Assembly (NCBI GenBank): GCA_031763025.1
Contig: JASSKH010000040.1
Span: forward strand, 186,001-250,000
Length of the DNA stretch: 64,000 nt
Source of the DNA: Macrocystis pyrifera
Lineage: Eukaryota > Sar > Phaeophyceae > Laminariales > Laminariaceae
Reading direction: 5' to 3'
Part shown: positions 55,611 through 64,000 of the stretch, in pieces
How positions within the stretch are numbered: position 1 is the stretch's first letter
Layout: each line of letters starts with the position of its first letter
Position numbers and translations under genes: made by a program
Notes under the pieces: generated by a model
What the model was told of the DNA's origin: nothing
The model's database searches: none
What the model saw: only the letters and a program-made list of their open reading frames with translations

Positions 55611-55638
55611 TGGCGTCGACGGCAGGACTCGAACCTGC
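55611..55638 (+). promoter_or_regulatory. Extended primer-binding site of G2
   Basis: 28 nt, starting TGGCGTCGACGG and running through GACTCGAACCTGC. Read in reverse it gives a tRNA T arm (GCAGG, TTCGAGT, CCTGC), a 7-nt acceptor strand CGTCGAC, discriminator G and CCA, so it complements a tRNA 3-prime end far beyond the usual 12-18 nt. Confidence 0.85.
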
Positions 55639-56169
55639 GCGTGAAATCACAATGCATGGGTTTCGAATCGTAGTTGTTGGTAGCTCTTGAATAGCTTTGA
55701 TGCGATCTTCCCCAACTGCTACACCTTACCGAAAGAGAAGCTTGCTGCAGACCCAGGACCAATCGTATGTACCTAACGAGGGCAGAGCGCTGTTATTGGT
55801 GGATGAGTATACCAATTGGGGAAATTGTGGCAAGCACTCTCCTACATATTTACACCGTGTGGTGTATGTTAATCCGGAACCATGCAAGCGTGCATGCGAA
55901 GGACATAAACATATCCCACTAATAGTAGTTGATATTTCGTAGTATATATATGACTGACACACGAGTAAGTCAAATCATGATCACACAAGCCCCGTGTTTT
56001 TTACTACACAAGGGGTGACGTGACTAGATGAACAAGTGCAAAGCTTATACATCAACTACTGCTGTACAATGCCTTGAATGGTAGAAAGGCACAAAGCTGT
56101 CACTGTTCTTGAATGTTCAAAAACGGTACTGGGTTCTCCAGTATTAAGCGTTCAAACATTGGGGGGCGA

Positions 56170-56545
56170 TATGGGTTCCAGGTTCTCGACCAGACCGTCG
56201 TGTGGGTATTGTCCCGCGGAGGTCCCACCATTCGCCGAGGTCGTGGTTATCCGTATATCTTATTGTACGACTGTGGTCATCCTTATTCCATGACTATTTG
56301 CTGTCGCCAGCAGAGATGTCAGCAGTGACATTGTCCCGTGACAAGTCGTAGTCTCTGCAGATTGGAATGCAAGGCCCGTGCCTCGCACCCACTCTCTCTT
56401 CCTCTCCCATCATCATTGATGGTTGTTTCGTGAGATCGTCCGTACCGATCATATAATACCAAAACCTGGCGTGTCCTACACGCTACACCCCCTGAGAGAG
56501 GGAAGTGCCACAGATGTCGAGTCGAACCTGAGGGTCCTCCCCACA
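56170..56545 (+). repeat. 3-prime LTR of G2
   Basis: TATGGGTTCCAGG to CCTCCCCACA. The second base is A where other copies have G. It is more diverged from 55252-55608 than the two G1 LTRs are from each other. Confidence 0.88.
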
Positions 56546-56606
56546 AAGTGATTATTAAAATAAAAAGCAAACCAACAAACAACCTAAATACACATAGATA
56601 GATAGT

Positions 56607-57316
56607 AATTGGTGGTATTGAGGCGCGACCTATACCTGCAGTATTAATGGTCACATCTGCGATGGATCATGCTGGGCAAATACGGACTATTCTGTATTGT
56701 GCGGAACCAACACGCACGAACATCTACGTACGTACGTGGTTCCCATCACGAAATTCGAATAATTTTGAAGACGAAAAATCTGCACCTAATAACATGTTTT
56801 GTCCAACAGAAAAGAGCTTCTCGTAGCAGGTGCCACCCACCACTGCTACAGATGTACGACATCTACACCAGAGCTTCTCTAGTAGCAAAACAGCAGGAGC
56901 AGTAGCAGTATAGGACACACGAGGCCAGGGTCAGCATCGCTGTACGCTCGGCTTGTGTCGGTTTAACCCTTGAAACCTTTGTGCACGTACTCGATTTTGT
57001 TGTGTGTTTCCTGGTTCTGCACTTGAAAATTTGAAGACGAAAAATCTACCTTACACGTGTCCAACAGAGCTTCTCGTAGCAGGTGCCACCCCTACTACTA
57101 CAGCAAAAAATCTACAGCAGGTTTTCTCCTGCTTCTCCGTTCCCTTAACAGTAGGAGGGTGGGCCTGACAACACCATCTGCCTGCAGCTTGCCTTGGGAA
57201 CATGGCCCGAGCGTTGCTGTGGACAGGCACACAGTCTGACTACGAGTACTAGTAGAGTCGGGTTTACTTTGGTAGAACTCAAAAAACAAAAACCGTTATG
57301 ATGCTATTGTTGGTTC
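56607..57316. repeat. 0.7-kb duplicated block, copy 1
   Basis: Starts TTGGTGGTATTGAGGCGCGACC and ends near GGTAGAACTCAAAAAACAAAAAC. It matches 57990-58704 in the same orientation. Within it, TGTCCAACAGAGCTTCTCGTAGCAGGTGCC occurs twice, each preceded by a pyrimidine/AG boundary that looks like a splice acceptor. Short ORFs are not conserved. Confidence 0.82.
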
Positions 57317-57659
57317 TGCTTTTTTTTAACCATGGTCCAGCCATGTGCCTACACACGTTGCCGCACCTTGCTCGAGCAACCGTGAACGACTTACCACCGC
57401 AGCAGCACGAGAAGGTTTCGTTGGTGTGTGTGCGTGCACAGAGCCCGCCGGGACTGGAATTGGCGCCGTGTGCGTAGAGCGCGGTTGTCAAACGTGGCAA
57501 AACAAAATGTTGAATCATGATGACACACACATACACACAAACAGAAAAGTAAAAAAAAAGGCACCCTACCCTCGTATGCGAGCCGTTCGTTGTGAACAGG
57601 CTTTTTTTCCTTGGAAAACCAAGAAAAAAAAGGCTTCGCGCTCGCGCTCCTCATTACTT

Positions 57660-57980
57660 TCTTACTCAACACTTTCACTTTCCAGCCTAATTCGTAATAG
57701 GTTTTACCCTCGACGACCTTCTGGACAGGCCGTGGTCACAGGTGTCTTCCCTTCTCCCCCCCGGTACGTGCCTTCATTTTTTATCGCGCATAGGGTTCAG
57801 CATCCCCACTGCTCGTCGATTTTCATCGAGTGTAGCTAACTCACGCTCTCGCGCTTTCCGCTATTAATAGTCAATCTCTTTTACGCAAGAAAAAGGCCCT
57901 ACGAGCATGCACTCGGTGAGACTTGAACCCACTTTTATGATCTTGACAGGCACGCGGACCACCTACCAAGCCACCGGGGA
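57660..57980 (-). mobile_element. SINE family S, copy g
   Basis: Minus-strand head and body, without a long T run (tail reads CTTTCACTTTCCAGCC). The head ends ACCGGGGATT. It lies directly beside the second copy of the 0.7-kb duplicated block. Confidence 0.82.
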
Positions 57981-57989
57981 TTACTAGTA

Positions 57990-58704
57990 ATTATTGGTGG
58001 TAATGAGGCGCGACCTCAGAAATACCTGTAGCAGTCATATCTGCGATGCATCATGCTGGGCGAATACGGATTATTCTGTGTTGTGCGGAACCTACAATCT
58101 ACGTATGTGGTTCCCACCTCGAAATTCGAATAATTTTGACGACAAAAATTCTGCACGAAACTTGTTTTGTCCAACAGAAATTGCTTCTCGCAGCAGGTGC
58201 CACCACTGCTACTGATGTACCTGGTACGACATTTACAGCAGAGCTTCTCCAGGAGCAAAACAGCAGCAAACAGCAGCAGCAGTAGCAGTAAGACACACGA
58301 GGCCAGGGTCAGCGTCCCTGTACGCTCGGCTTGTGTCGGTTTAACCGTTGAGTCCTTTGTACACGTAATATATTCGATTTTGTGGTGTGTCTCCTGGTTC
58401 TGCACTCAAATTTTGAATCCAAAAAATCTACAACCAACCTTACATGTGTCCAACAGAGCTTCTCGCGGCAGGTGCCACCACTACTACCGGTACCGCTTTA
58501 CAACATCTACAGCAGGTCTTCTCCTGCTTCTCCGTTCCCTCACCAGTTACTAGTAGGAGGGTGGGCCTGACATCACCACCTACCTGCGAGTCTTGGGGAC
58601 ATGGCCCGAACGTTGCTGTGGACAGGCACACAGCAGTCTACCTACGAGTACTTGCAGACTTAGGCGTCGTTTGGTAGAACTAAAAAAACAAGAACTATTA
58701 CAAC
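57990..58704. repeat. 0.7-kb duplicated block, copy 2
   Basis: Partner of 56607-57316 with about 10 percent differences and small indels. Each copy is followed by A-rich sequence. SINE h lies just to the right. Confidence 0.82.
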
Positions 58705-58715
58705 GTACGAATGCC

Positions 58716-59049
58716 GGCGTCCCCGGTAGCTTGGTAGGTGGTCCGCGTGCCTGTCAAGATCAATTTCGTGCGTTCAAGTCCCACCGAATGCATGCTCATA
58801 ATAGGGACTTTTTCTTGCATAAAAAAATTGATAAGCGGAAAGCGCGAAAGCGTGAGTTGGCTACATTCGATGAAAATCGACGAGCAGTGGGAATGCTGAA
58901 CCCTATGCGCGACAAAAAATAAAGGCACGTACCGGGGGGGAGAAGGGACGACACCTGTGACCACGGCTTGTCCAGAAGATCGTCGAGGGTAAAACCTCCT
59001 ACGAGTGGGCTGGGAAGTAAAAGTGATGGATAAAAAAAAAAAAAAAAAA
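58716..59049 (+). mobile_element. SINE family S, copy h (best full-length copy)
   Basis: Starts GGCGTCCCCGGTAGCTTGG, B box GTTCAAGTCCCACC, then the full body and an uninterrupted A tail of about 18 nt at 59032-59049. The clean tail and close match to copies c and d suggest recent insertion. The next SINE starts within 3 bp of the tail. Confidence 0.9.
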
Positions 59050-59050
59050 T

Positions 59051-59192
59051 GCTGGCGTCCTCGGTGGCTTGGTAGGTGGTCCGCGTGCCTATCAAGATCA
59101 ATTTCGTGGGTTCAAACCTCACCGAGTACATGCTCGTAGAGACTTTTTCTTGCATAAAAAAATGATAAGCGGAAAGCGCGAGAGCGTGAGTT
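59051..59192 (+). mobile_element. SINE family S, copy i, truncated and joined to LINE sequence
   Basis: Head and first part of the body up to GCGAGAGCGTGAG. It then runs directly into LINE endonuclease sequence (TTCACTCAGCAG). The two parents share AGTT at the junction (SINE GTGAGTTGGC, LINE CTAAGTTCAC). Confidence 0.82.
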
Positions 59193-59690
59193 CACTCAGC
59201 AGTTTATTGACGAACGACTTATGTCTATGCGCTTTGAGTTGGACGGTCGGTGCGATGCGGTTAATTTCGTCGTTGCGTACGCCCCAACTGATTGTACCAA
59301 AGACTCCAAGCAGAAAGGCATGTTCTGGCGAAAGTTGAAGGACCTGGTTGAGCAGATTCCTGCTATAGAGTGTTTGTTTGTGCTTATAGATGCCAATGGG
59401 CGAACTGGGGGGAGGATAGAAGGGTGCGGTGATGATGAATGTACGGTGCTCGGAGCATACGGACGAGATGTTCGTAGTGATAACGGCAAACGGCTTTTGT
59501 CGTTCGCTACCAGTTGCAAGCTAGCGCTCACTAACACCTTTCTCAGCACGCGCAAGGGCGGAATATCGCATACATACAACGGCACCAGCCTGAATGATCG
59601 TAAGCGAATCGACTACATCCTAACTCGTCAAGTCCACCGACCTAGAGTACATAATGTTACAGTCGTCCCACAGCCCCCACCACCTGCTAA
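59193..59690 (+). pseudogene. LINE endonuclease fragment, upstream duplicate
   Basis: About 498 bp, nearly identical to 60332-60830 (a handful of substitutions). It encodes YAPTD, VLIDANGRTGG, LTNTFL and RKRIDYILTR of an APE-type endonuclease but ends before the SDH motif, where it runs into the LINE 5-prime sequence (TCGGTCTAGCAGC). Its left end is fused to truncated SINE i. Confidence 0.85.
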
Positions 59691-59801
59691 TCGGTCTAGC
59701 AGCAGCCACACGGGCATCGAGCCTCGGGCTGGGCAGAGAGGGAACCTCGCGCGGTCTGGCGAGTGAACTGTTTACTCTAAGGACCGCGCGGGGTGGTCGT
59801 G

Positions 59802-60116
59802 ATGAGTTTTATTTTTAACCCGGATGCCGAGGAGTTCATCCCGGGTACATCACCACAGCAGAGAGCGCTGCGTGGGCAACTTGGGGAGAGGAGAGGCTGG
59901 CCACCGCGTGGGTACGTAAGCGCGACAGGAAGGATAGGGGTGTCGGAGTTGGCTGGGACGGCTGCACCCAACCAACGGAAACCAAGGCGCGAACCGGGCT
60001 ACAAAGCGGAGAGCCAATATTATCATAGAGAAAAAGAAGAGACAAAAAAAGCAAAAAAGCAGGAGGGGACGAGCCTCTCGTCGGCTGGCAAAAAACGCAG
60101 CACGCGAGGCTCGTAA
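59802..60116 (+). CDS. N-terminal LINE ORF with a PAM2-like motif
   Basis: 104 residues from ATG 59802. Residues 3-15, FIFNPDAEEFIPG, match the PAM2 peptide consensus (hydrophobic-N-P-x-A-x-x-F-x-P) that binds the MLLE domain of cytoplasmic poly(A)-binding protein. An Arg/Gly/Pro-rich part follows, then a Lys/Glu-rich helix-like KEETKKAKKQEG, then a stop at 60116. In a neighbouring frame, AAREARKRRKAALVVVATYNVRTL leads directly into the endonuclease, so this ORF may originally have been the N-terminus of the LINE polyprotein. It could bind PABP and favour poly(A) RNA or cis preference; that role is inference. Confidence 0.65.
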   Translation: MSFIFNPDAEEFIPGTSPQQRALRGQLGERRGWPPRGYVSATGRIGVSELAGTAAPNQRKPRREPGYKAESQYYHREKEETKKAKKQEGTSLSSAGKKRSTRGS

Positions 60117-60131
60117 GAGGCGGAAGGCGGC

Positions 60132-60908
60132 ACTCGTGGTGGTAGCGACCTACAATGTGCGTACCCTGGCCGTAAAGGGGAAGAACGGGTACGGGCATGT
60201 CGAGTGCGTACTTGCGAAAGGACGGCAACTCGGTCGGGAAGTTTTTGTTCAGGTCAGGAAAAAACAGCAGCGAGACAAGGGTTGTATGGGGTAGGTTTAG
60301 CAGTAAAAGACTCAATATGCTGTACGTCTAAGTTCACTCAGCAGTGTACTGACGAACGACTTATGTCTATGCGCTTTGAGTTGGACGGTCGGTGCGATGC
60401 GGTTAATTTCGTCGTTGCGTACGCCCCAACTGATTGTACCAAAGACTCCAAGCAGAAAAGCATGTTCTGGCGAAAGTTGGAGGACCTGGTTGAGCAGATT
60501 CCTGCTATAGAGTGTTTGTTTGTGCTTATAGATGCCAATGGGCGAACTGGGGGGAGGATAGAAGGGTGCGGTGATGATGAATGTACGGTGCTCGGAGCAT
60601 ACGGACGAGATGTTCGTAGTGATAACGGCAAACGGCTTTTGTCGTTCGCTACCAGTTGCAAGCTAGCGCTCACTAACACCTTTCTCAGCACGCGCAAGGG
60701 CGGAATATCGCATACATACAACGGCACCAGCCTGAATGATCGTAAGCGAATCGACTACATCCTAACTCGTCAAGTCCACCGACCTAGAGTACATAATGTT
60801 ACAGTCGTCCCACAGCCCCCACCACCTGCTAAGGCTGATTCAGACCATAACATCGTGTACATCAAGGTCCGACTTAGTGGTCACTTTTCGTGTAACCGAA
60901 ATTGCTGA
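60132..60908 (+). pseudogene. LINE APE-like endonuclease, frame-broken
   Basis: The first motif ATYNVRTLAVKG lies in one frame. After about 60250 the frame changes to GVGLAVKDSI, FVVAYAPTD, LIDANGRTGG, RLLSFATSCKLALTNTFL, RKRIDYILTRQV and DSDHNIVYI. The catalytic Asn, Asp and SDH His are recognisable, but the segment expected to hold the Glu (LQE-type) is corrupted. Apurinic/apyrimidinic-type endonucleases nick target DNA to start target-primed reverse transcription. A further frameshift near 60900 separates it from RT. Confidence 0.78.
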
Positions 60909-63454
60909 AACCCTCAAAACGCCGAGAATTCGACAGGCAGCTTTTCTTATCCGATGGAGAGCGTCGACACCGAATAGTCGAGAGGGTCGTTTCCACTCTT
61001 GACCAACCTACCCAGCCTCGTAACACGTCTGGCATGGTTGAGTTTTTCACCACAACTGTCATGAATGCTGTTGAGAAAGAGGTGCCTCCTCCACCACGTC
61101 GCCACCACCGAAACGGTTGGTGTGAGACCCCCGAAACGTTGGCCGCTTTCAATGTAGCATGGACAGCGAGGGAGATTGCGAGACAGCTCTTGCGTGTCTA
61201 CCCCCGAGATAGTACAGCGTGGAAGAAGTTGAGATCCGCCTGTGCGAATCTGCAGGAAGTGGTCGTCGCAGGAGTCAATGCGTATTTTGAAGAGTACCTC
61301 GCTGAAACCGAGAAATTCCTCCCGAGTTCCGATCAACGAGGGTTCTACAAGCACCTGAAGAGTACGGTAGGGTTGCAAGGTACGAAAGCGAGGAGTGAAC
61401 AGTTTATCATGGACGAGGATGGCACGCTGTTGCGGGATCAAGCTCGAATTCGTGAAAGATGGGCGGGGCACTACCACAAACTATTGAACACGAAATCGCT
61501 GAAACTTGACCCCACGATCATCGACCTAGTGTCACCACGACCACTGAAACTATCCCTTGGAAATGAACCATCCATTGACGAGATGATGGAAGCAGTGAAG
61601 GGTATGTCAAACTGGAAAGCCGTTGGACCAGATAGTCTCCCGGTCGAAGTACTGAAACTTGACCACCCCGATTTCGTGCAGTATTTTCACAGTATCCGTG
61701 TTAACGTCTGGGTAACGGGAGAAGTCCCCCGGCAATGGAAAGATGCGATCATAAAAACCCTTCACAAAAAGAAGGATAGAACTGATTGCAACAACTACAG
61801 AGGTATTTCGCTTGTTGCTCACGCAGGCAAGGTGTTGCTGAAAATCGTTGCGTCCCGTCTAAGCAGCTACTGCGAGACCGAGCATATACTCCCTGAACAA
61901 CAGTGCGGCTTCCGCCCCGCACGGTCAACAGTCGATATACTGTTTGTCGTGCGCCGGTTGCAGCAGCTCGGGCGGCAGAAGAAAATCCCCCTGTACATGT
62001 GCTTAATCGACCTGCAGAAAGCGTACGACTCTGTCGACCGAGAACTGTTGTGGGAGGTACTCACACGCCTTAGTGTACCAACCAAGATGCTCATAATCAT
62101 TCGTAATTTTCACGAAGGCATGCGGGCTCGCGTGCGTGCGGGTGACGGTCAACACTCGGACTGGTTCAATGTAACCCAGGGGCTGCGGCAAGGCTGCGTA
62201 CTATCGCCGTTACTGTTCAACGTGTTCTTCGCCGCTGCGATACACATCGTGCTGGTACGCCTCAGCAAAGACGAATGCATCGTAAGGGATTTGGTTCATC
62301 TCGAAGAGGACAGGGTTGTCGGAAAAGAGGAACCGTTGGCATGCGTGCAAAGGACTGTGTGGGGCATGTTGAATGCAGACGACGCAGGAATAGTCTCGAA
62401 GTCGGCGGAAGGCCGTGCAAGAATGATTACAGTCATCGTGACTGTCTTCGAAGCAGTAGGTCTCACGGTATCCGAGAAGAAGACAGAGACGATGCTCCTA
62501 TGAACACCGGATCAGACGTTTACCACCTCACCGCTCGCGATCGAAGCTGCAGGCCAAAAGTATAAACAGACGACCCAGTTTTTATACCTAGGAGGCATTA
62601 TCCACGAGAACGCTGACCTCTCCTTCGAAATCGAGCGACGAATCCGTCTGATGCGGGCATGCCTCAAACGGTATGGTCCGGAACTGTACGATAGGACGAA
62701 CGCACCGCTTAGTCTGAAAGTCCGGATGCTGAAGGCCGAGGTGATTGAGAGCTTGCTGTACGTTTGCGTGACGTGGTAGACCCTCAATGCGGACCACTTC
62801 GCCAAGCTTCGATCAGCCCACTACGAAGTCCTTCTGCGAGTCATTGGCTTCCAGCGCCGACTACGCACCGACCACACCACCCTCTCGTATGCGAAGGCGC
62901 TCAGGATAACACGATGCGAAAGTATCGAAACGACCATCCGTAAACGGCGACTCTTCTTTGCGGGGGCTCTGGTGCGGCAACACGAGGGGCGATTGCCCAG
63001 TCGGTTGATGTTCGGGACGATCGCCGGTGGGGGGAGCCCGAAACCAGGCGGGCAGCCCAAGACTTGGCCTAGGGCCATTGCTGAGGACCTTAGAGTGTTC
63101 AAAGCCACCGAGGGACCAACGGAAGACTCCCCCTTAGTCTTTGGAGTTGGGACCGCACTGTGGCCCACTGCAGCAAAACAGACGGGAAAGTGGTACCGGG
63201 GAATCCTCGAAGCAGCTGAACAGTTCATGGGCAAGTGGCACGAGGCTGCGGCAAAGCTGAGTAGACAGCGCCGTGCATCCGCTGCGGGTAGTGTTAGAGG
63301 GAATGGGGGGAGGGGTAACAGCAGGAGGGGTAGAAGGAACACCGTACAAGTGTATGGGGGCAGGGGGGGGAACAGGAGGAGTAGAAGGGAAACCGCGGTG
63401 GAAGAGAGTAGCAGAGAGACCGCAGATAGGGTAGCAAGGTACCAGGCCGACTAA
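60902..63454 (+). pseudogene. LINE reverse transcriptase and C-terminal domain (two nonsense codons)
   Basis: One frame from 60902 to 63454 with TGA at 62501-62503 (CGA context, Arg expected) and TAG at about 62778 (Trp expected). RT blocks: [52 protein letters not shown] (catalytic Asp), [14 protein letters not shown] and [10 protein letters not shown] (ADD catalytic pair). After the stop, FLYLGGIIHE, RIRLMRACLKRYG and LLRVIGFQRRLRTDH are the thumb/C-terminal part common to this LINE group, then a basic Gly/Arg-rich tail (GNGGRGNSRRGRRN). Otherwise intact, so decay is recent. Confidence 0.88.
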
Positions 63455-63883
63455 TAGGTTGGACTTTTCTTTGCTACTCGTACCGCCAACTGCTGCGGCC
63501 GTTCGGTATGTATTTTGATTTTTTTCCATGACTTACCTTTTTCCTATATTTTCCCCTTCTTATCCTTATGAAAGAAGTACTACATAGTGGGTGGGTGACG
63601 AGCGTATTTTGGCCCACTCATTATTGCTCTTTTTACTTAGTTAAGTGTTCACCGGGATGCATATTCCCCTTTTTCCTTCTCGTGTCTTCCCCCTTGCACG
63701 TTCCTTTTGGCTCATGCTCGGGGTAAGTATGTGTCTGAGCTTTGGCTTCCCATTTTATTTATTTATTTGGGATTTTGGGATTCTTCTCCTTTTCTTTTTC
63801 TTTTTCGGTTTGGTTTTTTCGTTGCTTCTCTTTCTTTATGGTGTATTTTGGTTGCTGGCGTATGTATGTATGTTGTGTCGGCC

Positions 63884-64000
63884 GCACCTAGTGCGAAGGC
63901 ATGGCTATTAATGCATTACGGTGTGTTATCTCTGTGTCGTAGTCTGTGACCGCAGAGCTCGTATCTTTCTAGGGTGAAGAATCAGCACGGACACTGGGCT
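63884..64000. repeat. Dispersed repeat shared with 52710, copy 2 (cut by window end)
   Basis: Same sequence, starting with the small hairpin GCAC-CTA-GTGC, downstream of the LINE. It is probably the start of another element that continues outside. Confidence 0.75.

Larger units (their letters stand above)
55252..56545 (+). mobile_element. Small LTR element G2, same family as G1 (1.3 kb)
   Basis: 5-prime LTR 55252-55608 and 3-prime LTR 56170-56545, 4-bp target duplication AAGT (55248-55251, 56546-56549). Primer site at 55611 and purine tract ATTGGGGGGCGA at 56158. The 561-bp interior is non-coding and retains only the start and end of a G1-like interior (55840-56157 matches 12008-12300 in reverse). 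TRIM-like, non-autonomous. It is inserted in the tail of SINE e/f. Confidence 0.9.
59691..63880 (+). mobile_element. APE-type LINE (non-LTR retrotransposon), 5-prime region to 3-prime UTR
   Basis: Order: ~110-bp GC-rich leader, PAM2-bearing ORF (59802), endonuclease (60132-60890), reverse transcriptase (60902-62500) and C-terminal region to 63454, then a pyrimidine-rich 3-prime region. It is inactivated by frameshifts in the endonuclease and two nonsense codons. The RT is of the type with [19 protein letters not shown] and [14 protein letters not shown]. The clade (RTE, Jockey/I or other) was not fixed. The 3-prime end is uncertain. Confidence 0.85.

Overview
The window looks like nuclear DNA from a repeat-rich eukaryote. 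It carries no operons, ribosome-binding sites, rRNA or CRISPR. It does carry tRNA-derived SINEs, hAT-type and TA-flanked inverted-repeat elements, Ty3/gypsy and Ty1/copia LTR elements, a DIRS-like tyrosine-recombinase retroelement and an APE-type LINE, plus many CAG and poly(G/C) tracts. An alga or stramenopile (for example a brown alga) would fit, but the sequence alone does not settle the species. I see no intact conventional host gene; almost everything is a transposable element, a relic of one, or a satellite.

Layout. 1-10993: three copies of a ~3.3 kb CAG-rich unit carrying an OTU-like/zinc-finger reading frame and a second CxxC frame, both on the minus strand. Two related hAT-type elements (3031-4491 and 5311-6439, opposite orientations), a 105-bp MITE and an LTR-like fragment are inserted in it, and the empty sites survive in sister copies. 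11007-11331: SINE. 11386-11490: MITE. 11622-20306: a young Ty3/gypsy-type element (minus strand) with 99.5 percent identical LTRs and a 4-bp TTGC target duplication. Its only recognisable gene is a broken integrase, and its interior holds two arrays of short hairpins. 20640-32252: DIRS-like retroelement remains (gag-like and RT 20649-24113; RT, RNase H and tyrosine recombinase 25119-28460), a 214-bp direct repeat at 24126 and 32039, and a tandem array at 29107-29985. 32253-35300: hairpins and AT-rich, mostly unassigned sequence. 35538-39682: large inverted duplication with paired polyQ and other ORFs around a CCAAT/TATA-bearing spacer. 39790-40493: truncated hAT copy. 41068-44766: old copia-type element with gag. 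44785-47277: satellites and repeats. 47286-49137 and 49156-51174: two different hAT-type elements, each with a perfect 8-bp duplication, placed 2 bp apart in one former palindrome. 51175-54588: repeats, MITE and weak ORFs. 54589-56566: a SINE interrupted by another SINE and by a small LTR element. 56607-58704: a duplicated 0.7-kb block. 58716-59192: SINEs. 59193-63454: LINE with an N-terminal PAM2-like peptide, APE endonuclease and reverse transcriptase.

The parts interact mainly as parasites. SINEs and small LTR, MITE and hAT elements lack their own enzymes and would depend on proteins supplied in trans. The repeated nesting gives several filled/empty site pairs inside one window, so insertion order and element ends can be read directly. 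The most interesting observations are the PAM2-like motif at the head of the LINE, the three hAT families whose subterminal zones are family-specific minisatellites, and the recurring arrays of 16-17-nt hairpins.
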